17,848 nt of DNA from Dissophora ornata. Lineage: Eukaryota > Mortierellomycota > Mortierellomycetes > Mortierellales > Mortierellaceae. The DNA is taken from positions 1 to 17,848 of the forward strand of contig MU617249.1 of NCBI GenBank assembly GCA_025201705.1. The letters run 5' to 3'. The notes beneath the pieces were generated by a model, which was not told the origin of the DNA, did not search any database, and saw only the letters and a program-made list of their open reading frames with translations. Made by a program: the position numbers and the translations under genes. Below, piece by piece: positions 1-8,314 of the stretch (positions are counted from its first letter, which is position 1; every line of letters starts with the position of its first letter).

Positions 1-114
1 CCAGCGTGCCAGACCTCAACCAACGGACGCAAGAGAGAGCAGGCGCAAATGGACGATGTCGAGCCAACCAAGAAAAAGTACAAGGATCAGTGTCATAGCA
101 ATTTAGCAGTTTAG
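1..114 (+). CDS. 3' end of an unidentified gene with a basic, NLS-like tail (partial)
   Basis: Frame 1 is open from the window edge to a TAG at 112-114, giving 37 residues. The stretch contains NGRKREQAQ followed by EPTKKKYKDQ, two basic clusters about 14 residues apart, which resembles a bipartite nuclear localisation signal. The segment is hydrophilic and ends in SNLAV. The family cannot be named from so little sequence. It could also be a chance open frame, but the charge pattern and lack of low complexity favour a real C-terminus. No AATAAA is seen until 843, which would imply a long 3' UTR if that signal serves this gene. Confidence 0.45.
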   Translation, partial: PACQTSTNGRKREQAQMDDVEPTKKKYKDQCHSNLAV

Positions 115-216
115 TAGTTTCACATTTTGTGTGTTCGGAAGCACACTATCTGGAAGCACTCCTTGAATTATTTCCAGTCGACATGGAGGTTACCTCCCAG
201 ATTGTCCCGGTTTCGG

Positions 217-224
217 TGACGTCA
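217..224. promoter_or_regulatory. CRE-type palindrome TGACGTCA
   Basis: The perfect 8-base palindrome TGACGTCA is the canonical site for CREB/ATF bZIP factors, and fungal homologues bind it. A CACGTG E-box lies 24 bases downstream. No gene start has been recognised next to it, so function is doubtful; an 8-mer can occur by chance. Confidence 0.25.
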
Positions 225-248
225 TCTGGTCGAGATTTCCACCACTGT

Positions 249-254
249 CACGTG
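249..254. promoter_or_regulatory. E-box CACGTG
   Basis: CACGTG is the binding core for bHLH factors such as Cbf1/Pho4 in fungi. It sits 24 bases from the CRE at 217-224. A 6-mer is weak evidence on its own; only the pairing makes it worth recording. Confidence 0.2.
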
Positions 255-655
255 GATCCTGCCAATAAAAAAAAAGGCAAACAGCAACGGTCCACGGTAC
301 ATTGTTGGTTGTACGTCGGTATTTCCCGTCTCCCGAGCCAGTGGGAAAATTGAAAAAAGCGCTTCTCACTAACATGACTAGGACGGAACGGACGCAGGTG
401 GCAGGCTGCAAGTCAGTGCCTAGTCAGGAGGAGAGTCATCTCAGATCGCATTGGCATCAAGGACAGCGATCCTCTCTTCAATGGCTATGTTAAACGATGT
501 GCTGACCTCGTAGGAACCCGCGCCTGCGAACTGGATCACTGGCCAGCCTCAGATTTTCAGAGAGAGGCAGCAGGATGAAAACTCACACGCCAACATCTCT
601 TTTCCTTTCTTTAGAAGGCATCGCGCTCCACGGGAAAGTAGCATTCAAGATGGTC

Positions 656-656
<1 letters not shown>

Positions 657-695
<39 letters not shown>
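657..695 (+). repeat. 39-base poly(A) homopolymer
   Basis: An uninterrupted run of 39 A residues, flanked by GGTCC on the left and GAGAAGAGGGG on the right. It could be a slippage-expanded microsatellite or the tail of an old retroposon. I found no clear target-site duplication around it and no recognisable element body upstream. The exact length is prone to sequencing and assembly error. Confidence 0.9.
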
Positions 696-700
<5 letters not shown>

Positions 701-842
701 GAGGGGTCACTCGATCGCGGGTTCTGGTACTACACGCAACGCAAACCACTCTGTGTACGCTTTTGCCCCAAAGCAGCGATGGTGCTTTGAAGGGGGAGCA
801 AGACAAGGTTGTGCCATCAATCCAACATCGTATGGCTTAAAC

Positions 843-848
843 AATAAA
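843..848 (+). terminator. Polyadenylation signal AATAAA (+)
   Basis: AATAAA in an AT-rich context. It could end the transcript of the partial + strand gene at 1-114, although that would give a 3' UTR of about 730 nt that includes the A39 run. Placement is by motif only. Confidence 0.35.
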
Positions 849-1037
849 ATATTCTACATTATTACACTAATTGAAATGCATAGCTTTGCTGTGTGTCTAT
901 GAATAGTAAGAGTATTGCGAGATCGGAGCGTCGAAGACTTTAACGCACGATGAAGGATGACGGTAGACCCGTATTTCTATATGCCTCTCGCAGTGCCTCA
1001 TTGCGCCCTAAATGTCCTTAAATGGAACACTACGTCG

Positions 1038-2023
1038 TCATTTCCGTTGACTCGGCTTGCCTGCGATACTCCGGATAGCGTTGTACTCTTGTGGCCGGTT
1101 GATAATGGTCAGGATGTAGTGGGCCAGATCCTTCCGGGTCAAGACCTTGATTTTGTTTGTCGTTGGGAGTTCCTCCGAGTTTACCCAGTACTTTCCAGAA
1201 AGGTCACCATCCTTTAGCGTGATTGGCCGAACAATGGTCCAGTCGAGGTGCTGGCTATCACGCTGGATGATGTCTTCCTGAAGCACTTTGTCCTTGAGGA
1301 TTCCTGTCATGAATACTCGCGAGAATAGCCTCTTCGTGGTGATAAGGTAGTTGCGAAGTCCAAGACACCCGTATGACGTTACTACGATAAGTCTCCTTAC
1401 GCCTATGGGAATAGATCGAGTAAGTTTGTGGGAGCCCTACTTTACATGTCTTTTCCAAATAGCTGTTGACGTTAAACCTAGGAGCAGCCAGTGGTTCTTA
1501 CCATGCTTCTTGAGTGCGTTATTGAGGACAACCTGCGCGTGCGATCCAATAGTGGTGTCGTGTGCCATTAGCCGAGCCTACATGTATTAAAGTTGAACGA
1601 AGCAATTGGAAATGAGTGACTATTGCACAAAATCATATCACCCGGCAGAGCCTTGATTACACTGTCATCTTGGACAATATGGCACGAATGCCTACATACC
1701 CCAATCACATTGACAACAACATCCTGTCCCTCGACGCATCCATCTACGTCCGCCTGCGATGTAGGAGAGCCCCGGACAATGAGCAGGTTCTGATTTTTAC
1801 GTAACGAGCTGTCGTCCAGCAACAGTTTGTCGTCTCTGACAAATGCAGTTACTCGATAGTTCCTCTCCAGACCCTGCTTAACAAGTTCGATTCCTGTTCG
1901 GCCGTTCGCGCCAAAGACTGTAGAAGGGGGGAGAGGTATGTAGTGGTATAAGTATATACATGTATATTTAGATAAGCGTATACGAACGCACCAATGAAAA
2001 ATTAAAGGTATGCGATGAGCCAA
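1038..2023 (-). CDS. NAD(P)-binding atypical SDR / NmrA-like reductase
   Basis: Exons on the - strand: 2023-1984 (tentative), 1917-1700, 1577-1502 and 1402-1038; phases agree and give about 232 aa. A glycine-rich Rossmann motif FGANGRTG sits at residues 15-22. It is followed by the VTAFVRD second strand, DVVVNVIG, then RRLIVVTSYG and DWTIVRPITLKDG. These match the NAD(P)H-binding family (PF13460) that includes biliverdin/flavin reductase B-like proteins, which bind NADP(H) and lack the classical YxxxK. It is probably a soluble cytosolic reductase of unknown substrate. Introns are 66, 122 and 99 bp; the first uses GTATAC and a polypyrimidine acceptor ending CTACAG. The first exon is the weak point: its sequence is not typical of the family start, and another upstream exon is possible. 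Exons 2-4 are firm. Confidence 0.82.
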
Positions 2024-2389
2024 GCGGATAAACGTATAGTCGCAGAGGATGAATGTGTGACAAACATGCGTGCGACATGCAGGGGTTCGTCACAGGTGGC
2101 TGGCTCATATTTGGCATTGCCGAAAATGAACTGGTGTATGATGAATAATCCAAGATATTCAAGAGCAAAGACAACATGAGAGACTAGATGGTCGATTGAC
2201 CATCCGGAAAGCCCGTCGGTTCGGGCGAAGCGAAAACGCGCGTCTATCGCGCTAGTAGGGCACAAACGGGGGAGAGAGAGAGCCCTCATTTGACGCTTGT
2301 CCACAAGACTAATCCATTGCTCAGTAGTTTATGGATGGTTGAGGCCACACTTTTTTTTTGTTTGGAGTAGGGGCGGAAATTACAAAAAC
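2024..2389. other. Spacer upstream of the SDR gene and downstream of the disordered gene
   Basis: This holds the presumed promoter and 5' UTR of the - strand SDR gene. It may also hold the true last exon of the disordered gene upstream: an acceptor candidate (TAG at 2311-2309) followed by a short frame ending in TGA at 2288-2286. A purine-rich GAGAGAGAG stretch lies at about 2272-2281. The open frames across it look like chance. Confidence 0.5.
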
Positions 2390-3487
2390 TCAAGATCCAA
2401 ACGACGTAGATGTCATAATAACAAACACGATGACAACAACAATGACAACGACAACAACAACAACAGGAAAAAGGAAACAATAGGAAAAAGGAAACAACAG
2501 GAAAAAGGAAACAATGCACAAGGTAAACCTTTTCTTACCCAACAAATATTTGCCATTGCCATTGCCGCTGGTGTCGTGTGAAAGCGTTAGAGAGCTCATC
2601 GAGTCCATTGTGTCTAGATCGGGCTCATCCTTGGAGTCCCAGCTTGCTACGTCAGATGGGGATGACAGAGTTGGGGAGTGCAGTGTGTCCATCAACGAAT
2701 CCCAGCCCTGAGATCTCCCAGATGAGTTCTCGTCGCTCTCGTGACCAGTGGGATACTCGTATGAAGGGGATTGTGGTCCGCCAGACCACGGCCTAAGATC
2801 ATACATAGACTTTGTGTTGCTCTTGAGGCTGAGTGTGCGTGGCCTATCGGGTGCATTACGTGAAGAATACGACGCTGTAGAGAATGAGGAGGAAGTGAGG
2901 CTATCGTAGTCGTGCCGCGGATCTTGGTGCGAGAGGTCAGCATCTGTCATATGCGGGCTGCTGGGCTCGTAGCCATATGGGTGAATTGGGAGGGACCGTT
3001 GCTGGCGCTTTTCTCTGGAGTCTTTCTGACCACTGGCATTGTCGTACTGGGCTTGGTACATCTGCTTGGATTCACTCCTCCTCTGTTTCCGCTCTTGCTT
3101 GGCCTGTTGTTTGTCGAGTTTTTCCTGTCTGGCCTTTTCTTGGGCCTCGATTTGTTGCTGTTGGAGCATAAGGACGATCTGTTCGCGTCGTTGCCGCTGG
3201 GCATTCCTGGCCTCTTTTTTCTGATCGCCTGCTGAGGAGGTTGTGCGCAGGAATTGCTCGGCGTCAAAGAATGATTCTGGGGGGGGATGGCGAGGAGAGG
3301 CTGGCAATTGATGTTGTGACGGGTAGGTTAGAGTGTGTGCTGTGGAAAGGTTGGGGGGGAAATATGGCTGGGTGTAGGGGTATTCAGGCGAAATTTGGAA
3401 TGCGTCCCTGGACTTTCTGGTCTCTGCGGCCATGCTGAGGGCACGCTGTGTGCGGTGGGGAGGGGTGGGGGAGCGACCGTCGACCAT
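2390..3487 (-). CDS. Unrecognised disordered coiled-coil protein
   Basis: Continuous - strand frame of 365 aa from ATG at 3487. I do not recognise a family. The N-terminal third is rich in Pro, Ser, Tyr and Gln. A charged Gln/Lys/Arg/Glu helix at roughly residues 90-150 (such as REQIVLMLQQQQIEAQEKAR) should form a coiled coil. The rest is Ser/Asp-rich and probably disordered, with many potential phosphorylation sites. After GKYLLGKKRFTL the frame becomes a hydrophobic Phe/Leu/Val tail that translates two microsatellites. A good donor (GTAAGA at 2538-2533) lies just before that point, so the gene probably splices there and ends differently; with the acceptor at 2311-2309 the protein would end in about eight new residues at 2286. 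A TATA-like box lies about 75 nt upstream of the start. The start and body are credible; the end at 2390 is not secure. Confidence 0.65.
   Translation of the reverse strand: MVDGRSPTPPHRTQRALSMAAETRKSRDAFQISPEYPYTQPYFPPNLSTAHTLTYPSQHQLPASPRHPPPESFFDAEQFLRTTSSAGDQKKEARNAQRQRREQIVLMLQQQQIEAQEKARQEKLDKQQAKQERKQRRSESKQMYQAQYDNASGQKDSREKRQQRSLPIHPYGYEPSSPHMTDADLSHQDPRHDYDSLTSSSFSTASYSSRNAPDRPRTLSLKSNTKSMYDLRPWSGGPQSPSYEYPTGHESDENSSGRSQGWDSLMDTLHSPTLSSPSDVASWDSKDEPDLDTMDSMSSLTLSHDTSGNGNGKYLLGKKRFTLCIVSFFLLFPFSYCFLFPVVVVVVVIVVVIVFVIMTSTSFGS
2433..2465. repeat. (AAC)n microsatellite, imperfect
   Basis: About eleven ACA/AAC triplets, interrupted by TG and CG changes. Read on the - strand it becomes GTT/GTC, which gives the poly-valine part of the apparent tail of the disordered protein. 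Confidence 0.9.
2466..2516. repeat. 17-bp tandem repeat, three copies
   Basis: Three adjacent copies of GGAAAAAGGAAACAAYR, each 17 bp, at 2466-2482, 2483-2499 and 2500-2516, differing only in the last few bases. Seventeen is not a multiple of three, so a translation through it changes frame in every copy. This argues against selection for a protein sequence here and supports the array being intronic. Confidence 0.9.
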
Positions 3488-3562
3488 TTTGGAAGAGTCG
3501 TTTTGTTGATTTGATGGAATAGCGCAAAAAAATAATAATAAGATAGCAAAATCAGGAACACA

Positions 3563-3569
3563 TATATAA
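3563..3569 (-). promoter_or_regulatory. TATA-like box of the disordered gene
   Basis: TTATATA on the - strand, about 75 nt upstream of the ATG at 3487, a plausible fungal core-promoter position. The minisatellite at 3580-3719 lies immediately upstream of it. Confidence 0.45.
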
Positions 3570-3579
3570 CGGCTTATTG

Positions 3580-3719
3580 GGGTTCAAGGAAGGGGTTCAA
3601 GGAAGGGGCTCGAGGATGGAGGTTCAAGGAAAGGGTTCAAGGAAGGGGTTCAAGGAAGGGGCTCGAGGATGGGGGTTCAAGGAAAGGGTTCAAGGAAGGG
3701 GTTCAAGAAAGGGGTTCAA
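3580..3719. repeat. 13-bp minisatellite with 53-bp higher-order unit
   Basis: About eleven tandem units based on GGGTTCAAGGAAG. A variant unit GGGCTCGAGGAT recurs at regular spacing, so the array is ordered as 13+13+15+12 bp blocks, a 53-bp super-unit present twice and then a degenerate end. It lies between the TATA-like box of the - strand gene and unassigned DNA. GGTTCAA resembles the tRNA B-box, but no cloverleaf or A-box accompanies it. Confidence 0.92.
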
Positions 3720-4222
3720 AGAGCTGAGGTCGGTGAGATGAGGAAAAGTGAATGGGGAGCGGAATGAATCATGGAAAAGAGATGAGATGGGGGACTAAAA
3801 CAAAAGTTGAAAAAAAAGTTCGAGAGAGAAAACGAGATGGCGGAGTAGCAGAGAGCCGAGGAAAGACACACAAAACCACAACTAGCCTCCATCGCCATGT
3901 CCGACCCTTCCAGGGCTCGATTTCCTATCTCTTGCATCACTACTCTTGCGTGTTCAAGCGCCGTGCCCTGGCCAATGTCAACGGATCTCAACAAAATCCC
4001 TGCTGGAAAGAGGTGAGGATTGTGCCTGACTCTCGAGTCGAGACCAAGAACCAGATTCTTTCGGAAAGAAAAAGGAAACGTAAATTGCAATTGAACAGCA
4101 GACAAAACGTGGGCGGCAGAGAGATGGGGCCAGGTCTGGGGTGATTTCATTTAAGGTTGCAGCTCTCGCCTCGTTTGTTGGTCATCGGGCAGCCCTTATT
4201 TTCAATAGCCCTCCCTCGCTCT

Positions 4223-4230
4223 TGCATGCA
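4223..4230. promoter_or_regulatory. TGCATGCA palindrome, copy 1
   Basis: A perfect 8-base palindrome, the first of three identical copies within 425 bp. Its core resembles RY-type (CATGCA) sites known from plant B3 factors; no fungal binder is assigned here. Confidence 0.3.
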
Positions 4231-4627
4231 GAACCCAAACCCGTGTCTAGTAATTGGGGCGGAGAAGGAAGTTGTCTGGGTTGTCAAGTGCACATCGCCG
4301 TTATCGTACATTGCTGCTAGTCTACTGGCCATGCTTCCGCACGCCGGTGTTTGCCCAAAAAAAAGAGAAACCACATCATTTTGAGATGCGTCGGAAAATG
4401 GAACCCTGCATGAATGACAGCATGTCTGTCGAGACTGTCGACACGTCTGCGCGATTCCAATAATTATCCGAACACAAAAAATCAAATCAAAGCCACGGAT
4501 GCGGCTGCATCCATCGAAATGAAGATACAACAACCGAAGTAAAGCTCCATTGCCACGTTGTTGTTTGTTTGTTGTTTTTGTTTGTAATTTATTCTCAGCC
4601 GCTGGGGCGGGTGTGGGGTGCGTTTGC

Positions 4628-4646
4628 TGCATGCAGATTGCATGCA
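4628..4646. repeat. Paired TGCATGCA palindromes separated by GAT
   Basis: Two perfect copies of TGCATGCA with a 3-base spacer. Because each copy is itself palindromic the unit is both a direct and an inverted repeat and could bind a dimer or form a hairpin. A third copy lies at 4223-4230. Confidence 0.75.
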
Positions 4647-4690
4647 CTCTGCTTAGGTACAGACGAAGTTCTCATTTCTAACCTCAGCGG

Positions 4691-5335
4691 AGAGACTAAC
4701 GATATGGAACCGAGCCGTTCCATGCAACCACACTTCTCACCAGGACCTCTGGAGAAGTCCGTCGGCCGTCAGATGTATTATCGCCCTCGACCTTACTTTC
4801 CAGCCAGGCGTCCTCCTCTACCTTGCCGACCAGCCAACCGTCCCACACACAAAGCCGAAGCTGGTTGACCATATCCCAGGTCCAGGAAGGTCTTTGAGAA
4901 CAACATCGATTTGGCCGAGGCCGGATTCGAAATGGAGCTCACAAGACCAGGGATGGTGGTGAACATGCCGGTAGAACAGAAAGCCGAGCATATGATCTAG
5001 CAAAAAGCCAGGCACTTTTGACCAAGTCAACCATATCGACGCCAGCGGCATTGGGTGGTAGGTGTGTAGGGTTTGTCATACAAACAAACAAACAAAACCT
5101 GTATGCACTATGCGTTCCAATAATTCCTGGCGAAAATGAAGAATGCGCCTGCTCAACTCATCCAAGCTTCTGTTTCCTGTAGCAGGACGGGAATGCTATC
5201 TGTAGGCGAGGTTTCACGATATGCCATGGGCTGTCTCAAAGATATGTAGCAGTGTCGCGAGGATGGTCCTATCGACAGCGTCCACAATTGTCCAGCGGCA
5301 TGTGCAACGCCGATTGCGATGGACACGGACATGAT
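4691..5335. other. Coding-like but unassigned stretch, possible gene relic or unrecognised exons
   Basis: Several short open segments look protein-like but sit in different frames. On + they include FQPGVLLYLADQPTV, then after a frame change VFENNIDLAEAGFEMELTR ending in TAG at about 4998, then HFDQVNHIDASGIGW. On - they include SLDELSRRILHFRQELLER and TIVDAVDRTILATLLHIFE. Third positions are GC-rich as in the real genes nearby, and both strands read well, which is common opposite true coding DNA. No start, stop and splice set joins them convincingly. Options are a decayed gene, an intron-rich gene I could not resolve, or chance. (CAAA)n at about 5081-5098 interrupts it. Confidence 0.3.
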
Positions 5336-5535
5336 GTATGCCTTTTTCGGACAGCACTGTCACACCCCGTAATTTTTTTTTCGTCTGGATGAAATCATCG
5401 CGGTTGAGCCAACCCTCGCAAACTGGTCTTGTTTGTGACGCCCTGGAGGAACGGACCGCGGATCTTCTTTGCATTCCTTTCCTGCAGCGACATCAGCATC
5501 TGCCATCCATCACCCCAGGACAACAAACCTCTGCA

Positions 5536-8314
5536 ATGGCGCCCAGAAAACGGAAGCAAACCCACAAGCGTCCCAACAGCGACGAGACTAACGGGCATGT
5601 CCCCAACAACGACTCCAACCACGACTCGCACCACCACGACTCGCACCACCACAACTCGCACCACCACGACACGCACCACCACAAGCAACATGGAAGCGCC
5701 GCGCATGATTCCGAAGACCCTCTCACAAAGCTGTCCAACACTCTGCCCAAGGACACCAAGATCGAGGTCCGGCATCCATCTCTCAGCCGGAACCCCTCTG
5801 TCGCAGACTACATCCACAAGGCCCTGTTTGTGACGGAGGCTGAGGCTGCTGAGCGCAAGAAGCAGGTTACTCCAGGAACCCGTCGACGTGTTGTTCTATT
5901 GCTCGGAATCATCATCGGCATGGGTCTTGCCACCGTGCTGATGCGACAGACCAAAGATGCGGCCTACATGGAAGCGTTCGCACACTACTTCCATGACTTT
6001 GACCTGGCCTCGATGGTGCCAACAGGCATGATCCCAGAAGAGTTTATTGGAAACGTGTCTGCCATGTTCAGGCCTGAGATTCTGACAGAAGAGGAATTTT
6101 ATCCTGGAGAGGAACTTCGCGAAGTCCACGGATACAAGCCCAAATACCCTGTAGGGACAGCCCAATGGATTGCATGATGTGTGATTCTTGGCCCAAAAGG
6201 TCACACAGCGAGAGTTATGCATCTAATCTCTCCTTCCTTTTTTTTTTTTTTTAGGTGACCATGATTCCTGGAATTGTATCCACTGGTCTCGAGTCCTGGT
6301 CGACCACACATAATTGCTCTAAAAAGTACTTCCGCAAGCGCGTATGGGGAACAACAAGTATGGCCGCCTTATTTGGCATTATTAGTCTCTGCTATTACTG
6401 TTTATGCGTCCAGACGGCCTGACTCTGCATTCTCTACCATTTCATTGATGTCATAGCTATGTTCAGGGCAGTTTTGCTGGATAGAGGTTGTTGGATCACC
6501 AACATGCGACTGGATTCGGAGACGGGACTCGATCCAGAAGGTGTTCGCTTACGTGCAGCACAAGGTCTAGAGGCTGCTGACTACCTTGTTCCAGGGTAAG
6601 TGTTTCTTCATTGCCATGTAAAATATAAGAAAAATAGTCGCCGTAAAATGTACATGGCAGTCATTATGACATGTCTGTTTTCTCCGTCCTTCTTCAGTAC
6701 AACGTAGTACCTTTTGGATAGCAAAACCCCTGAATATTAACATCTATTCATTGTTCTGATAGATACTGGGTATGGGCGCCTATCATCAAGGTATAAATTG
6801 ACCGCCGCAGGTGATTGTAGTGCTAGTCGCCCATAATAATTCGTGATGTGCTGTATACTCAACATTCTTGTTTACGCTCTCTGTTGTCCTGCTTAGAATT
6901 TGGCCGCCATCGGATACGACAATAACAACATGCATTTGGCGTCGTACGACTGGAGGCTTGCATTCGCTAATCTTGAAGTTCGGGACGCCTATTTCTCGCA
7001 ACTCAAGGCCAGCTTGGAGTTGTCACTTAAAGTAACTGGAGAAAAGCACGTCCTGATTGCGCACTCCATGGGATCTACCGTCTTATTCTATTTCTTTAAG
7101 TGGGTTGAATCAGACCAGGGGGGCAAAGGAGGCCCCAATTGGGTTAAGAACCATGTTCACACCTTTGTGAACATTGCTGGCCCCTTGTTAGGTGTTCCAA
7201 AGACTTTGGCGGCTGTGCTCTCAGGCGAGGTTCGTGACACGGCACAGCTAGGAATTGTTAGCGCCTATGTCCTGGAGAAGTTCTTCTCTAGGCGGGAGCG
7301 TGCTGACTTGTTCAGAAGTTGGGGTGGACTCTCGAGCATGATCCCCAAAGGCGGAAACCGTGTTTGGGGTACGGCCAAGGGAGCACCTGATGATGGCACA
7401 CACGATGAGGAGGAAACTTTAGTGAATGAAAAGATCGCCAAAAAGGAAGTGACACCGGAAGTAACGAGTAAGGATAAGTGGGGTGGCAAGGAATCGCCCT
7501 CCTTTGGAGCCATGTTGGCCTTTGCCGCCGGCTCGGACATGGATCATCACACCATGGATGAGAGCATGGATCTGTTGTCCAAAATGGCTGGAGATGACTA
7601 CAATGCCATGTTGGCTCAGAACTACTCTGTTGGGGCATCTGTGTCCCAGAAAGAGATGGACAAGACCACGAAGCTCCCTACTAGCTGGGCCAACCCATTG
7701 CAGGCAGCCCTTCCTAACGCGCCAGATATGAGGATTTACTGCCTATATGGCGTCGGCAAGTCAACAGAGCGGAGTTATACCTACAACCGGATGAGTGACT
7801 TTACTCCCCAGATCCTCGACCAAAAACCGGGCAATGTCTCGGACGAGACTGGCAAGACCCCAAATATCTACATCGATACCACTGTTCACGACGACAAGGT
7901 GGGCATCAGCTACGGTATCCACCAAGGAGATGGGTAAGTGGACAATGCGACAAACCTGTTGCTGCACAATGGCCAGACACTCTGGAATTAACGATATTGT
8001 AACTTCGGAATATACCAAATAGAGATGGAACAGTTCCGCTACTGTCGACGGGCTACATGTGTGTGGAGGGATGGAAGAAGAAACTGTATAACCCAGCAGG
8101 CAGCAAGGTCATCACACGCGAGTTTACGCACCAGAGCAGCCTCTCGCCTGTAGATATTCGAGGAGGGAAGAGAACGGCAGACCACGTGGATATTCTGGGC
8201 AATTATCAGGTCACGAAGGACCTGCTTGCAATTGTGGCGGGCCGCGATGGCGATGGACTAGAAGAGCAGATCTTTTCCAAGATTCGTGAGTACTCTGCCA
8301 AAGTGGACTTGTAA
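5536..8314 (+). CDS. LRO1: Phospholipid:diacylglycerol acyltransferase (PDAT, Lro1 family)
   Basis: PDAT moves an acyl chain from a phospholipid to diacylglycerol, making triacylglycerol without acyl-CoA; it is an ER membrane protein facing the lumen. Exons 5536-6150, 6255-6357, 6457-6595, 6763-6790, 6897-7933 and 8023-8314 give 737 aa, longer than yeast Lro1 (661). A charged N-terminal tail carries a His-rich repeat (residues about 30-49). One membrane helix lies at about 118-137. The LCAT-type fold follows: PGIVSTGLESW, NCSKKYFRKRVWGTT, then the nucleophile motif AHSMGS (Ser352), GDGTVPL (Asp642) and ADHVDILGN (His695), a complete catalytic triad. The extra length lies mainly in the N-terminus and a charged segment after about residue 455. 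Introns are 104, 99, 167, 106 and 89 bp; exon 4 is only 28 bp. The frame is open upstream to an ATG at 5338, but MAPRKRKQ is the better start. Confidence 0.95.
5623..5682 (+). repeat. 15-bp coding repeat giving a His-rich tract in PDAT
   Basis: Four tandem 15-bp units GACTCGCACCACCAC with one to two changes, preceded by a partial unit at 5611-5622. They encode DSHHH, DSHHH, NSHHH and DTHHH in the cytosol-facing N-terminal tail of PDAT. The unit length keeps frame. Such His clusters can bind metals such as Zn or Ni; that role is speculation here. Confidence 0.9.

Larger units (their letters stand above)
115..1037. other. Non-coding stretch between the partial gene and the SDR gene
   Basis: No open frame here looks like a gene: those present are short, mutually overlapping and low in complexity. 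The stretch holds a perfect CRE palindrome (217-224), an E-box (249-254), a 39-base A run (657-695) and a + strand AATAAA (843-848). It probably contains the 3' UTR of the upstream + gene and the 3' flank of the - strand gene that ends at 1038. I found no tRNA cloverleaf. Confidence 0.6.
3720..4690. other. Intergenic DNA without an assignable gene
   Basis: Overlapping open frames of 130-166 aa exist on both strands, but none shows a recognisable domain, and low-complexity runs cross them. One part (about 3890-4015) could be read as a credible peptide on either strand, so an exon cannot be excluded. It also holds three TGCATGCA palindromes (4223-4230, 4628-4635, 4639-4646) and a GTTT-rich run at about 4560-4590. 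Confidence 0.5.

Noticed and set aside
575..790. 71-aa frame with a poly-lysine run
   Set aside because: It exists only because the A39 run reads as lysine; the flanks show no protein-like features.
3580..3719. GGTTCAA repeats as tRNA B-boxes or degenerate tRNA genes
   Set aside because: No A-box, acceptor stem or anticodon arm can be folded around them; the repeat is a simple tandem array.
3716..4150. Overlapping + (130 aa) and - (144 aa) open frames as genes
   Set aside because: They lie opposite each other, include low-complexity ends and show no recognisable domain; neither start context nor splice sites decide between them.
4147..4647. 166-aa - strand open frame as a gene
   Set aside because: Composition is irregular, no domain is visible, and it covers GTTT-rich and palindromic intergenic DNA.
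5338..5535. 66-codon N-terminal extension of PDAT from an ATG at 5338
   Set aside because: The added residues resemble untranslated sequence and no family feature; the basic MAPRKRKQ start at 5536 suits a type II ER membrane protein better.
5395..5833. Long open frames on other frames across the PDAT N-terminus, including a Thr/Arg repeat protein and a Val/Arg repeat protein
   Set aside because: They are shadows of the 15-bp repeat, which stays open in several frames; the true frame continues into the membrane helix and LCAT fold.
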